A DNA stretch of 64,000 bases from Corynebacterium otitidis ATCC 51513 (lineage in GTDB: Bacteria > Actinomycetota > Actinomycetes > Mycobacteriales > Mycobacteriaceae). The notes under the pieces are model-generated. The model worked only from the letters and a program-made list of their open reading frames with translations. It did not search any database and was not told the origin of the DNA. A program made the position numbers and the translations under genes. The DNA lies in the NCBI RefSeq assembly GCF_000296405.1, contig NZ_JH815193.1:219846-283845 (forward strand), given 5' to 3'. This document shows positions 21,959-30,618 of the stretch, in pieces; the first letter of the stretch is position 1, and each line of letters begins with the position of its first letter.

Positions 21959-23971
21959 GTGACCAGCCAGAACCCCGCACCGCCGCGGCCCGTGGACGAC
22001 GAGACCACCCAACCCGCCGCCCCCGCCGCCGCGCCGCCCGGCCGGGTGACCGGCTGGTGGCGCGTCGCCGTCGGGGTCCTCACCGTGGCGGGCATCGCCC
22101 TGTCGATCAACCAGGTCTTCTTCCTCGAGTTCGCGGGCCTCACGCTGCTCGACAACTCGTACATGTACCTCATGCTCGGGCTGTTTTTGCCCGTCGTGTT
22201 CATCGCCGTCCCGGCGCGGAAGGGCGAGGGGCCCAGGCCGATTGCCTGGTACGACGTCGTAGGCATGGCGGCGTCGGTCGCGGCGACCGCGTACTTCGCG
22301 TGGCACGGCGAGGACATCGAGCTCTACGGCTGGGAGTTCATGGGCCCGCCGGTCTCCGCGGCGCTGGGCTTCGTTTTGTGGGGCCTGGTGCTCGAGGTGC
22401 TGCGCCGCACCGCGGGGCTCATCGTCGCGATACTCGCGGCGGTGGTGTCGCTCTACCCGCTGGTCGCGGGCGTCATCCCGGTGCCGTTCCTCCAGGGCGT
22501 GAGCTACGACCTCGTCACCCTGGCGAAGGTGCACGCGATGGGCGGCGAGTCGATCCTCGGGCTTCCCATGTCCACCGCGTCGACGCTGCTCGTGGGCTTC
22601 CTCTGCTTCGCGACGATCCTCCAGTTCACCGGCGGCGCGGAGTTCTTCCACCGGCTGGCCTCCGCGCTGTTCGGCCGCTTCCGCGGCGGCACCGCGAAGG
22701 TCCCCATCGCGAGCTCTGCGACGCTGGGGATGATGAGCGGCGCGCCCGTGACGAACGTGCTCACCACCGGGCCGATGACGATCCCCGCGATGGTGCGCTC
22801 GGGCTTCTCCCCGAGGATGGCCGCCGGCGTGGAGGCGACCGCCTCGTCCGGCGGGTCGATCACCCCGCCGATCATGGGCACCGCCGCGTTCCTCATGGTC
22901 TCCTTCGCCGGCGTGCCCTATACCGAGGTGCTCATCGCCGCGACGATCCCGGCTATCTTCTACTTCCTCGGGATCTTCGTGCAGGTCGACGGCTACGCCG
23001 CGCGCCGCGGCCTCGCCGGCGAGGACCCCGCCACCCTGCCCAAGGTGCTCCCCAGCCTGCTGCGCGGCTGGCCCTACCTGATAAGCCTCGGGCTGCTCAC
23101 GGTGCTGCTGCTCACCACCGGCTCGGAGGCGCAGGTGCCCTACTGGGTGGTGCTCCTCCTCATCGTCATCGCGATCCTCAACCCGAACATCCGGTTCGGG
23201 CCGAGGCAGTGGGGCGAGGCTATCGTCTCGGTGGGCACGACGATCGCGACGCTCTTCGGGATCATCGCCGGCGTCGGCCTCATCCTCGGCGGGCTCTCCG
23301 CGACCGGGGTGGCGCTCTCGATCAGCCGGGACCTCATCGCCGCCGTCGGGGAGAACACCATCTTGATCCTCATCACCGGCGCGGCCGCCTGCTTCGTCCT
23401 CGGCATGGGACTGACGATCTCCGCGGCGTACGTCTTCCTCGCCATCGTCATGGTGCCGGCGCTGACCGCCTTAGGGATCGACACGATCGCCGCGCACCTC
23501 TTCGTCATCTACTGGGCCGGGGTCTCGTATATCACCCCGCCGGTGGGACTCGCGGCGATCGCCGCTGCGTCGATAGCGGGCGCGAAACCCATGGCCACGA
23601 GTCTCGAGGCGATGAAACTCGGCGCCGTGAAGTACCTCATCCCCTTCGGCTTCGCCCTCAACCCCGCGCTCGTGGCGCAGGACTCCATCGGCGCGATCGC
23701 CGCCAGCCTCGCCGCGGCGCTCCTCGGGGTGCTAGCACTCGGCAGCGCGCTGTCGGGCTGGTTCGTCCTCGTCGAGGCGCGCCTGGATGCCGCCTCGCGG
23801 GTCGCGCTCGCCGCCGGCGGGCTGTTGCTCCTCGCGCCCTCGGGGTGGGCGTGGGCCGCGGGCACGGCCATCATACTGCTCCTCGCCGCCGGGCACCTCG
23901 TCGCGCGGCGCCGCCGCGGCTCGAGCCCCGATGCTCCCCAGCAGGAGGCCGAGCCCGCCCCGGCGGCCTAA
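21959..23971 (+). CDS. TRAP transporter fused permease (DctQ-DctM type, TAXI class)
   Basis: 670-residue polytopic membrane protein combining the small and large TRAP membrane subunits, the form normally paired with TAXI receptors. After a cytoplasmic proline-rich start come about four helices (DctQ-like, to residue 150), then the DctM-like part with ANVLTTG-type signatures: SGAPVTNVLTTGPMTIPAMV, ASSGGSITPPIMGTAAFLMV and, near 520, YWAGVSYITPPVGLAAIAAA. It should use an ion gradient to import the ligand brought by either upstream receptor. The GTG at 21959 follows GGAGAGG; a TTG further upstream overlaps that site. Third gene of the TAXI operon. Confidence 0.9.
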   Translation: MTSQNPAPPRPVDDETTQPAAPAAAPPGRVTGWWRVAVGVLTVAGIALSINQVFFLEFAGLTLLDNSYMYLMLGLFLPVVFIAVPARKGEGPRPIAWYDVVGMAASVAATAYFAWHGEDIELYGWEFMGPPVSAALGFVLWGLVLEVLRRTAGLIVAILAAVVSLYPLVAGVIPVPFLQGVSYDLVTLAKVHAMGGESILGLPMSTASTLLVGFLCFATILQFTGGAEFFHRLASALFGRFRGGTAKVPIASSATLGMMSGAPVTNVLTTGPMTIPAMVRSGFSPRMAAGVEATASSGGSITPPIMGTAAFLMVSFAGVPYTEVLIAATIPAIFYFLGIFVQVDGYAARRGLAGEDPATLPKVLPSLLRGWPYLISLGLLTVLLLTTGSEAQVPYWVVLLLIVIAILNPNIRFGPRQWGEAIVSVGTTIATLFGIIAGVGLILGGLSATGVALSISRDLIAAVGENTILILITGAAACFVLGMGLTISAAYVFLAIVMVPALTALGIDTIAAHLFVIYWAGVSYITPPVGLAAIAAASIAGAKPMATSLEAMKLGAVKYLIPFGFALNPALVAQDSIGAIAASLAAALLGVLALGSALSGWFVLVEARLDAASRVALAAGGLLLLAPSGWAWAAGTAIILLLAAGHLVARRRRGSSPDAPQQEAEPAPAA

Positions 23972-24053
23972 GGGCACGCGGGCCGCGCGGCCCGGGGAGG
24001 TAACGCGACCGGGCCCGGGGCCTCGAGGATCGGCGCCCGGGGCGCGGGCACGG

Positions 24054-24079
24054 GAAAGACCCCGCCGTCAACGGCGGGG
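24054..24079. terminator. Bidirectional hairpin between TAXI permease and DUF4259 gene
   Basis: An 8-9 bp stem CCCCGCCG/CGGCGGGG (24060-24079, loop TCAA) separates convergent genes. On the minus strand it is followed by TCTTTCCC, so it best serves the DUF4259 gene; the plus-strand tail CCTTGATG is weaker. Confidence 0.7.
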
Positions 24080-24121
24080 CCTTGATGCTGGTTTCTGCCT
24101 CGGACGTGTTCCCTTTAAGGT

Positions 24122-24496
24122 CTAGGAGCCCGGCGCGAGGTCCGACCAGGAGAGCGCCTTCCACTCGTGGACCTGGCCGCGCCGCGCCCAGTGGGTGTAG
24201 AGCTCGGAGACCGCCCCGTCGGCGAGCACCGCGTCGAGGGCCTCGCGGAGCTGCTCCTTGAGCTGCGGGTCGCGCAGCGGGGCGACCTGCTCCGGGCTGA
24301 GACCCTCGGGGAGGTCGTCGTCGGGCGCGGCGGCGATCTTCGCGGCGGCGATGATGCTCTGTCCGATATCCGCCTCGATGCTGCGCACCCCGGCGGGAGG
24401 CAGCACGTAGGCCGAATCGAAGGTCCCCTCCTTCAGGTCCTCGATGAGCTCCTGGGCGACCTCGTTGTCGAAGGGGCCAATCTTGTCCTCGGCCAC
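24122..24496 (-). CDS. DUF4259 domain protein
   Basis: 124-residue cytoplasmic protein of unknown function. The N-terminal GPFDNEVAQELIEDLKEG is the recognisable DUF4259 signature (a W/G-rich GPFDND-like start, Ala-Asp-Phe-type helix), followed by an Ala/Asp helical region with DDDLPEGLSPE. It lies 64 nt from coaE on the opposite side, same strand, downstream of coaE's neighbour rpsA block. No catalytic motif is seen. Confidence 0.65.
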   Translation of the reverse strand: MAEDKIGPFDNEVAQELIEDLKEGTFDSAYVLPPAGVRSIEADIGQSIIAAAKIAAAPDDDLPEGLSPEQVAPLRDPQLKEQLREALDAVLADGAVSELYTHWARRGQVHEWKALSWSDLAPGS

Positions 24497-24560
24497 GCGA
24501 TTCCTCCTTGCTTCTCGTCGGCGGCTGCGGCGCGTCCTGGTTATGCCTTCCCGAGACTAC

Positions 24561-25157
24561 CTAGAGCGCCTCGATGCGGGCTCGGGCGGCGGCGATCTCG
24601 GATTCGAGGTGCTCGCGGTCGCCGTTGTTGTCGACGACGATGTCGGCGGCGGCGCGGCGCTCCTCGTCACCGCTCTGCTGGCGGATCCGAGCGCGGGCGT
24701 CGTCCTCGTCCATGCCGCGGTGCTCGACGAGGCGGGCGACGCGGGTCTCGACGTCGGCGTCGACGACGACGACTAAGTCCATCTCCTTGTCGAAGCCGTT
24801 CTCGACGAGGAGCGGCATGTCGAAGATGACGGCCTCGGCGCCCGCCCGCTCGAGCTCCCGAAACCGGGACTCGACCTCCTCGCGGATGCGCGGGTGGGTG
24901 ATCGAGTCGAGGAGCTCGGTGTGCGCGTCGTCAGCGAACGCGCGCCGCGCGAGCTCCGCGCGGTTGAGCGCGCCGTCCTCGTCGAGGATGTCCTCGCCGA
25001 ACGCGCGGGCGAGCTCCTCTAAGGCGGGCTGGCCGGGCTCGACGATCTCGCGGGCGATCTGGTCGGCGTCGACGATGACGCGGCCGTCGGTCTCCAGCTC
25101 GCGGGCGACGGTCGTCTTCCCGCTGCCGATGCCTCCGGTGAGCCCGATCTTTTTCAT
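24561..25157 (-). CDS. coaE: Dephospho-CoA kinase
   Basis: Last step of coenzyme A synthesis: phosphorylates dephospho-CoA at the ribose 3'-OH. With the ATG at 25155-25157 the protein has 198 residues and starts MKKIGLTGGIGSGKTTVARE, P-loop at residues 8-16. Further family features are VDADQIAREIVEPGQPA, ITHPRIREEVESRF and the lid/C-terminal RIRQQSGDEERRAAADIVVDN. Longer in-frame readings upstream belong to the antisense strand of the next gene and are not coding. Together with coaD (44165-44653) both final CoA genes are in this window. Confidence 0.96.
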   Translation of the reverse strand: MKKIGLTGGIGSGKTTVARELETDGRVIVDADQIAREIVEPGQPALEELARAFGEDILDEDGALNRAELARRAFADDAHTELLDSITHPRIREEVESRFRELERAGAEAVIFDMPLLVENGFDKEMDLVVVVDADVETRVARLVEHRGMDEDDARARIRQQSGDEERRAAADIVVDNNGDREHLESEIAAARARIEAL

Positions 25158-25222
25158 GGGCCCCGAGTGTAGCGGCCGGCCTGCCCGCGCGCCGGCGCCC
25201 GCGAGGCCGGCGGGAAGGAATG

Positions 25223-25241
25223 ATAGGTTAGCTTCACCGAT
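25223..25241. promoter_or_regulatory. DtxR-like iron box
   Basis: The 19 bp ATAGGTTAGCTTCACCGAT agrees with the DtxR/IdeR consensus TTAGGTTAGSCTAACCTAA at about 14 positions. It lies just upstream of the ribosome site AAGGAGGT of the siderophore-interacting protein, an ideal place for iron-dependent repression. Confidence 0.7.
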
Positions 25242-25256
25242 CTTTAAGGAGGTGGG

Positions 25257-26156
25257 ATGGACGCCACGCCCCGCTCCGCGTTCGCCGAGGAGCGCATCGC
25301 CGAGCAGCCCGTCCGAGAGGGCGCCGATATCTTTACGGCGACCGTCGTCGACGCGGTCGAGCTCTCCCCGGGGCTGCGGCGCCTCACGCTGCGCGCCGCA
25401 GAGTTCCGGGACCTCGTCCTCACCGGCCCGGACGAGTACTTCGGGCTGTTCATGCCCCCGCCCGGTAGGCGCTACCGGGAGCTTCGGTCGTTTCGCGGCG
25501 GGAATATCCGCGCCCACGCCGACTACCTCCCGCCCGAGGAGCGCCCGGGGCTTCGCTGGTACACCGTGCGCCGCCTCGACCCGGGGGCCGGCGAGCTGTG
25601 CTTCGACGTCGCGACCCACGGCGTCAGCCCCGGCGACCTCGATAGCGACGGCGGCGACCACTCGGGCCCGGGGCTGCGCTTCACGCTTCGCGCCCGGCCG
25701 GGCGACCTCGTGGGCTACTACCCCGCCCACGGGCTGTGGCGCGGCTACGCCGAGCGCCAGATCCTCATCGCCGACGCGTCCTCGGCGCCCTCGGTGTGGG
25801 CGATCCTCGAGTTCGTCTCGCTCGTGCGCCCCGAGGCGCTCTCCTCGATGCACGTGCTCCTCGTCGTCGAGGGCGACGGGGACCTCGAGCCCGGGGCGGT
25901 CGACGCGTGGCGCCCGGAAGTAGGAAGCCTCCGGGTCGCCCGCGCCCCGTTCGAGCGGCAGGCCGCGGCCGCCGCCGCGGAGCTGCGCTCCCTGCGCGCC
26001 GCCGGCCACCCCGCCACCGGGGCGGGCTACGCGTGGGCCTGCGGGGAGCGCTCTCTCGCCAAGGCCTGCCGCGACGAGCTCGTCGGCGGCTGGGGCGTCT
26101 CGCCGGACGACGTGCGCTGGACGCCCTACTGGATCCTCGGCCGGCCCCGCCCCTAG
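25257..26156 (+). CDS. Siderophore-interacting protein (flavin-dependent ferric reductase)
   Basis: 299-residue cytoplasmic flavoprotein of the SIP (ViuB-like) family, which reduces ferric siderophores to release iron. An N-terminal FAD-binding beta-barrel carries the R-x-Y-T motif (LRWYTVRRLDP, near residue 100) and GDLVGYYPAHGLWRG; the C-terminal NAD(P)H-binding domain includes ILIADASSAPSVWAILEF and ends with the conserved WTPYWILGRP. In the middle, GGDHSGPGLRF corresponds to the usual H-G-x-x-GP stretch. The ATG follows a perfect AAGGAGGT. The DtxR-like box directly upstream indicates induction under iron starvation, in keeping with the siderophore transporter next door. Confidence 0.9.
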   Translation: MDATPRSAFAEERIAEQPVREGADIFTATVVDAVELSPGLRRLTLRAAEFRDLVLTGPDEYFGLFMPPPGRRYRELRSFRGGNIRAHADYLPPEERPGLRWYTVRRLDPGAGELCFDVATHGVSPGDLDSDGGDHSGPGLRFTLRARPGDLVGYYPAHGLWRGYAERQILIADASSAPSVWAILEFVSLVRPEALSSMHVLLVVEGDGDLEPGAVDAWRPEVGSLRVARAPFERQAAAAAAELRSLRAAGHPATGAGYAWACGERSLAKACRDELVGGWGVSPDDVRWTPYWILGRPRP

Positions 26157-26188
26157 GCGGGGCCGGCGAGGAGGACGGGTCCGTCGCC

Positions 26189-27250
26189 CTAGGCCTGGGC
26201 GTTGGCGATGGCCTCGTCGATGAGCGCGGTGTAGGTGTCGAGCACCCACGGCACGGTGAGCGGGTTGATAAGCGAGGAGGCCGTCACCACCGACTGGTCC
26301 TCCGGCGCGACCTCGGCGCCCTTGTCGATCGCCTCGATGCGCGAATACGTCGGGTCCGCGTGGAGCTCCTCGCGGACCTCCGGGGAGAGGTAGAAGGTGA
26401 AGATGATGTCCGAGCTGTTGAGCTGGTCGAGGTTCTCCGCGCTGATCGGCGCGGAGTCGGTGCCGGTGACGGTCTCGCCGCGGAACTCCTCGACGACGTC
26501 GTCGACCTTTAAGCCCAGCTTCGAGACGAACTCGACGCGCTGCTCGGTGGGCATGAAGATGCCGTATTCCCCGGCGCCGCCCAGGTTGTAGATGAAGCTG
26601 AACGTCGTATCCGAGTACTCGGGCTTCTCCGCGGCGGCGAACTCGCCCTCGATGTCGTCGATGAGCTCGTCGACCCGGTCCTTTTCGCCGAGCGCCGTCG
26701 CGACGGTCTCGATCTGCTCGTCCCACGTGATCGTCCAGGGGTCCTTGGGGTAGGCGACGGTCGGGGCGATCTCGGAGAGCTGGTCGTACTGCTCCTGCGT
26801 GATCCCGGAGAACGGCGCGAGGATGAGGTCGGGCTCGTAGCCGAGGATCTCCTCGGCGCTAAGCTCCTCCATGCCCTTAACGAGCTCGGGGAGCTCCTCC
26901 CCTTGCTCCTCGACGGCCTCCTTCACCCAGGGCAGGTAGCCGCTCTCGTCGGCGCCCCACTCGTACTCCTCCATCGCCACCGGGGTAACCCCGAGCGCGA
27001 TGGCGGTCTCCGCGGAGCCCTGCCCGAGGGTGACGACCCGCTCGGGCTTGCCCTCGATCGTCGCGGTGCCCAGCGCGTGCTCGATGGTGGTGACCTCGCC
27101 GCCGCCGGCGTTGGCGTCCTCCCCCTCCGAGGAGCACGCCGCCGCCCCGCAGCCGACCAGCGCCACGGCGGCACCCGCCGCCGCCCACCGGCGCGCGCGG
27201 GCGCCAAGGCCCCACAGCCCGCTCGGGGAACCATCCGTCGTCATCGTCAT
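26189..27250 (-). CDS. Iron-siderophore ABC transporter substrate-binding lipoprotein
   Basis: 353-residue FecB/FhuD-type periplasmic-binding-protein-like receptor. The long signal ends in two possible lipobox cysteines (LVGC or GAAAC near residues 34-39); the latter is followed by SSEGED. The mature part shows the type III fold: RVVTLGQGSAETAIALGVTP at the start, a long bridging helix, and IIFTFYLSPEVREELHADPT late. ATG at 27248-27250 preceded by AAGAGAGG. It is transcribed away from the permease genes across a shared control region and convergently with the siderophore-interacting gene. Confidence 0.88.
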   Translation of the reverse strand: MTMTTDGSPSGLWGLGARARRWAAAGAAVALVGCGAAACSSEGEDANAGGGEVTTIEHALGTATIEGKPERVVTLGQGSAETAIALGVTPVAMEEYEWGADESGYLPWVKEAVEEQGEELPELVKGMEELSAEEILGYEPDLILAPFSGITQEQYDQLSEIAPTVAYPKDPWTITWDEQIETVATALGEKDRVDELIDDIEGEFAAAEKPEYSDTTFSFIYNLGGAGEYGIFMPTEQRVEFVSKLGLKVDDVVEEFRGETVTGTDSAPISAENLDQLNSSDIIFTFYLSPEVREELHADPTYSRIEAIDKGAEVAPEDQSVVTASSLINPLTVPWVLDTYTALIDEAIANAQA

Positions 27251-27310
27251 CGTCGACCTCTCTTCTCTTCTGGCCGGCCGCGGCCAGCTCCACCTTTCGA
27301 TCGAGAACTG

Positions 27311-27410
27311 ATAATAGCCGGCTAGGCTTTACTATACTATTTCTACAATGAGCGGCAAGGCTCGCTTATCGTTCTTTAGTTGCCCTCGGGGTTGGGCTCG
27401 CCTTATGCTC
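27311..27410. promoter_or_regulatory. Divergent iron-transport promoter region with candidate DtxR boxes
   Basis: Between the binding protein (minus) and the permeases (plus) the DNA is AT-rich. For the plus side, TTGCCC (27380-27385) and TATGCT (27404-27409) are 18 bp apart and form a fair promoter; a DtxR-like sequence at 27387-27405 (12 of 19 consensus positions) lies inside it. For the minus side, TATAGT and TATTAT are -10-like, and a weaker box (11 of 19) lies at 27317-27335. Iron control is likely on genomic context; the individual boxes are tentative. Confidence 0.5.
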
Positions 27411-27482
27411 TTCGCCGACCAGCGCCCCGCCCGATCGCCCCGGCCCGGCGCGCCGCGCCCGCATTCCCAACGAGAGGCCGAT

Positions 27483-28547
27483 ATGCCCACGACCGCCGCG
27501 CCCACGGCGCCCGCGCCCAGCACCCGGCTGCGCCGCCGGCGACTTTTCGGCCTGGCGGGGGTCGCCGCGCTGCTCGCCGCGGGCCTGGTCGCGAGCCTCG
27601 TGCTCGGCGCGCGCGACGTGCCGCTGTCTACCGCCCTCGAGGCGATCCCGCGGCTGCGCTCCATCCTCGCCGACCCCGACGCCTTCGGCCCCGACGAGCA
27701 GGTCATCGCCGAGCTGCGTCTGCCGCGCACCCTGCTCGCCGTCGTCGTCGGTGCGGCGCTCGGCGCCGCGGGCGCGCTCATCCAGGGCCACACCAGAAAC
27801 CCGCTGGCCGACCCGGGGATCATCGGGATCTCCTCGGGCGCGGCGCTCGCCGTCGTCGCGGGATTCGCGTTCCTCGGGATCGCCACCCCGCTGCCCAGCG
27901 CCGTGGTGGCCTTCGGCGGGGCGATCGCGGCGACCGCCGCGGTCTTCGCTCTCGCGTCGATCGGGCGCGGCGTCGTCAACCCGCTCACGCTCGTGCTCGG
28001 CGGGGCGGCGCTGAGCGCCGTGCTCTCCTCCGTGACCGCGGGGCTCGTGCTCACCGACTCGCAGAACCTCGACCGGATGCGGTTCTGGACGGTCGGCTCC
28101 GTCGCGGGCCGCGACCTCGACGTCGTGTGGGCGATCGCCCCGCTCGTCGCGCTCGGGCTCGTCGCCGCGCTGGCGACCGGGCCGACGCTCAACGTCCTCA
28201 ACCTCGGGGAGGACGCCGCGGCCGCCCTGGGAGTCAACACCGGCCGGCACCGCGTCGCGGGCATGCTCATCATCGCGCTGCTCGCCGGCGCGGCGACCGC
28301 CGCGGCCGGGCCGATCGGCTTCGTCGGGCTGCTCGTGCCGCACCTCGCCCGCGGCCTGTGCGGCCCCGACTACCGGTGGATCCTGCCGTACTCCGCGGCG
28401 TGGGGCGCGGCACTCCTGCTCATCGCCGACGTCGCCGCCCGGCTCGTGGCCCGCCCCGGGGAGCTGCAGGTCGGCATCGTGCTGGCCTTCGTCGGCGCCC
28501 CGTTCTTCCTCTACCTGCTCTACCGGGGAAAGGTAGGAACCGTCTAG
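27483..28547 (+). CDS. FecCD-type iron-siderophore permease (first)
   Basis: 354-residue inner-membrane permease of a siderophore ABC importer, about ten helices. Family signatures: LPRTLLAVVVGAALGAAGAL, then GHTRNPLADPGIIGISSGAA near residue 105, and GPIGFVGLLVPHLARGLCGP near 280. The ATG at 27483 is preceded by GAGAGG and begins just before the first basic/hydrophobic stretch (RLRRRRLFGLAGVAALLAAG). An ATG at 27348 is in frame but would put start and promoter in conflict. First gene of permease-permease-ATPase. Confidence 0.93.
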   Translation: MPTTAAPTAPAPSTRLRRRRLFGLAGVAALLAAGLVASLVLGARDVPLSTALEAIPRLRSILADPDAFGPDEQVIAELRLPRTLLAVVVGAALGAAGALIQGHTRNPLADPGIIGISSGAALAVVAGFAFLGIATPLPSAVVAFGGAIAATAAVFALASIGRGVVNPLTLVLGGAALSAVLSSVTAGLVLTDSQNLDRMRFWTVGSVAGRDLDVVWAIAPLVALGLVAALATGPTLNVLNLGEDAAAALGVNTGRHRVAGMLIIALLAGAATAAAGPIGFVGLLVPHLARGLCGPDYRWILPYSAAWGAALLLIADVAARLVARPGELQVGIVLAFVGAPFFLYLLYRGKVGTV

Positions 28548-29666
28548 ATGTCCGCCCCCACTCGCCCGCACACGATGAAGGCCGGGATCTCCCGGGCCGT
28601 GCCCGGCCGGCCCGGGCTGCGCCTCGGGCCGATGAACGCGCCGTGGCGGCCCCGCCACCTCGCCGCGACGCTGATACTGGCGGCCGCGGTCGTCGCCCTC
28701 GCCGTGGTCTCCCTCGGCATCGGCGACTACGCGCTCAGCCCCTTAAAGGTCGCCGACGTGCTCTTCCTCGGCGGCGGCTCGAAGCAGGAACGCCTCGTCG
28801 TCCTCGACTGGCGCCTGCCCCGCACCCTCGCCGCGGTGGCGGTCGGCTGCGCGCTAGGGCTCTCCGGGGCGCTCATGCAGTCGGTGACCCGCAACGCCCT
28901 GGCCAGCCCCGACATCCTCGGCATCACCTCGGGTGCCTCGGCGCTGGCGGTCACCGCCATCGCGCTCGCCGGCGGCGGCGGGACGCTCGGGGCGGCGGCC
29001 GCGTGGCTCGCCGGGGCCGGAATCCCGTTCGTCGCTCTCGTCGGCGGGCTCGCCACCGGGGCCGTGGTGTGGCTGCTCGCGTGGCGCCGGGGCCTCGACC
29101 CGTTCCGCCTCGTGTTAGTCGGCATCGTCGTCACCGCCCTGCTTCAGGCCTACATCAACTTCGTCATGGTGCGCGCGAACATCCACGACGCCACCAGCGC
29201 ACAGCAGTGGCTCGCCGGCTCCCTCAACGCGGCGAACTGGCAGTCCGTGCTGCCCGTCGGCATCGTCGTGCTCGCCGCCGCCCCGGTACTCGGCTGGGCG
29301 GCCCACCAGGTCGCCGCCGCGCTACTCGGGAGGGACGCCGCGACCGCGCTCGGCCAGCGGGTGGACGCCACCCAGGCGGCGTTCCTCGCCGGCTCCGTGG
29401 CGCTCGCGGCGGTGGCGGTCGCCGCGGCGGGGCCGATCGGGTTTGTCGCGTTCGTCGCCCCGCAGGTCGCGCTCCGCCTCTGCCGCAGCGCGGCTCCCCC
29501 GCTCGCCGCGAGCGCGCTCACCGGCGCGCTGCTTCTGCTCGCCGCCGACACGGTGGTGCGCTCCGCGCTGCCGGTCGAGCTGCCCGTCGGGGTCGCTACC
29601 TCGGCGCTCGGCGGCGCGTTCCTCGTCTACCTGCTCGCCCGCACCAACCTAAGGAGCCACCAGTGA
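28548..29666 (+). CDS. FecCD-type iron-siderophore permease (second)
   Basis: 372-residue partner permease; FecCD importers of siderophores often use a heterodimer. The ATG directly abuts the stop of the first permease (TAG-ATG), so translation is coupled. Signatures: LPRTLAAVAVGCALGLSGAL, QSVTRNALASPDILGITSGA and AGPIGFVAFVAPQVALRLCR. An N-terminal hydrophilic stretch of about 35 residues is longer than usual; an internal ATG (28632, MNAPWRPRH) is a possible alternative start. Confidence 0.93.
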   Translation: MSAPTRPHTMKAGISRAVPGRPGLRLGPMNAPWRPRHLAATLILAAAVVALAVVSLGIGDYALSPLKVADVLFLGGGSKQERLVVLDWRLPRTLAAVAVGCALGLSGALMQSVTRNALASPDILGITSGASALAVTAIALAGGGGTLGAAAAWLAGAGIPFVALVGGLATGAVVWLLAWRRGLDPFRLVLVGIVVTALLQAYINFVMVRANIHDATSAQQWLAGSLNAANWQSVLPVGIVVLAAAPVLGWAAHQVAAALLGRDAATALGQRVDATQAAFLAGSVALAAVAVAAAGPIGFVAFVAPQVALRLCRSAAPPLAASALTGALLLLAADTVVRSALPVELPVGVATSALGGAFLVYLLARTNLRSHQ

Positions 29667-30466
29667 GCCTCGCCATCTCCGCCCGCGGCCTTGCCGTCGG
29701 CTACGGCGACCGGACCATCATCGACGGCCTCGACGTCGACTTCCCCTCCGGCTCGATCACGACGATCATCGGGCCCAACGGCTGCGGGAAGTCCACGCTC
29801 CTGCGCGCCGCCTCCAGGCTCCTGCCGCTTAGGGCCGGCAGCGTGCTCCTCGACGGGGAGGACACCGCGGGCCTGCGCCGCCGGGAGCTCGCCACGCGGA
29901 TCGGGGTGCTGCCCCAGTCCCCGCTCGCGCCCGAGGGGCTCATCGTCGCGGACCTCGTGGCGCGCGGGCGCCACCCGCACCAGTCGTGGATCAGCCAGTG
30001 GTCCGCCGCCGACGAGCGCGAGGTGCTCCGCGCCCTCGAGCTCACCGGCGCGGCAGGCCTCGCCGAGCGTACCGTCGACTCGCTCTCGGGCGGGCAGCGT
30101 CAGCGCGTGTGGCTCGCGATGGTGCTCGCCCAGGACACCGAGGTGCTCTTCCTCGACGAGCCGACGACGTATCTCGATCTCTCCCACGCCATCGAGGTCC
30201 TCGACCTCGTCGCTACGCTTCGCGCCAGCCTCGACCGCACGGTGGTCATGGTGCTCCACGACTTGAACCTCGCGGCGCGCTACTCCGACCGGCTCGTCGT
30301 CATGAGGGACGGCGCGATCATCTCCCAGGGTCCCCCGCGGACCGTGCTCAGCCCCCGGCTGCTTCGCGAGGCGTTCGGCCTCGACGCGCTCGTCGTCGAG
30401 GACCCCGCGACCGGCGGGCCGCTCATCGTGCCCGCCGCGCCCGCGCCGCCCGCGCCGAAGAACTAG
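29663..30466 (+). CDS. Iron-siderophore ABC transporter ATP-binding protein
   Basis: 267-residue ABC ATPase energising the two FecCD permeases. Walker A near residue 36 (IGPNGCGKSTLLRAASRL), Q-loop LPQSPLAPEGL, signature LSGGQRQRVWLAMVLAQ near 142, Walker B VLFLDEPTTYLDLSHAIEVL and H-loop VMVLHDLNLAARYSD are all intact. The GTG start overlaps the stop of the second permease by 3 bases (GTGA) with AAGGAG upstream. Last gene of the import operon; a 150 bp gap with its own -10-like elements follows. Confidence 0.95.
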   Translation: MSLAISARGLAVGYGDRTIIDGLDVDFPSGSITTIIGPNGCGKSTLLRAASRLLPLRAGSVLLDGEDTAGLRRRELATRIGVLPQSPLAPEGLIVADLVARGRHPHQSWISQWSAADEREVLRALELTGAAGLAERTVDSLSGGQRQRVWLAMVLAQDTEVLFLDEPTTYLDLSHAIEVLDLVATLRASLDRTVVMVLHDLNLAARYSDRLVVMRDGAIISQGPPRTVLSPRLLREAFGLDALVVEDPATGGPLIVPAAPAPPAPKN

Positions 30467-30618
30467 CCTCCCCGCGTCCCGGGGCGCGGGAGGGCCCCTC
30501 CCGAAAACGATGACGCGAGACACAATTCGGGCTAGTCTATGTTGCGTCTCACTAACTATCGTCGTCGGCGCGCGGCCGCCACCGGCCGCGGCGCGCCAAG
30601 GAGGATCGAGCAGCGCAC

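Noticed and set aside
24561..26726. Long minus-strand reading joining coaE to sequence opposite the siderophore-interacting gene
   Set aside because: Only the last 198 codons are CoaE, with a proper ATG; the rest is the antisense of a well-supported flavoprotein gene.
27380..30466. A 1028-codon frame covering both permeases and the ATPase
   Set aside because: The first 760 codons are an alternative frame of the two permease genes; the ATPase begins at the GTG 29663 with a ribosome site.
30520..30545. DtxR box before the hydrolase-like gene
   Set aside because: The best alignment agrees at only about 10 of 19 positions and overlaps ordinary -10 elements.
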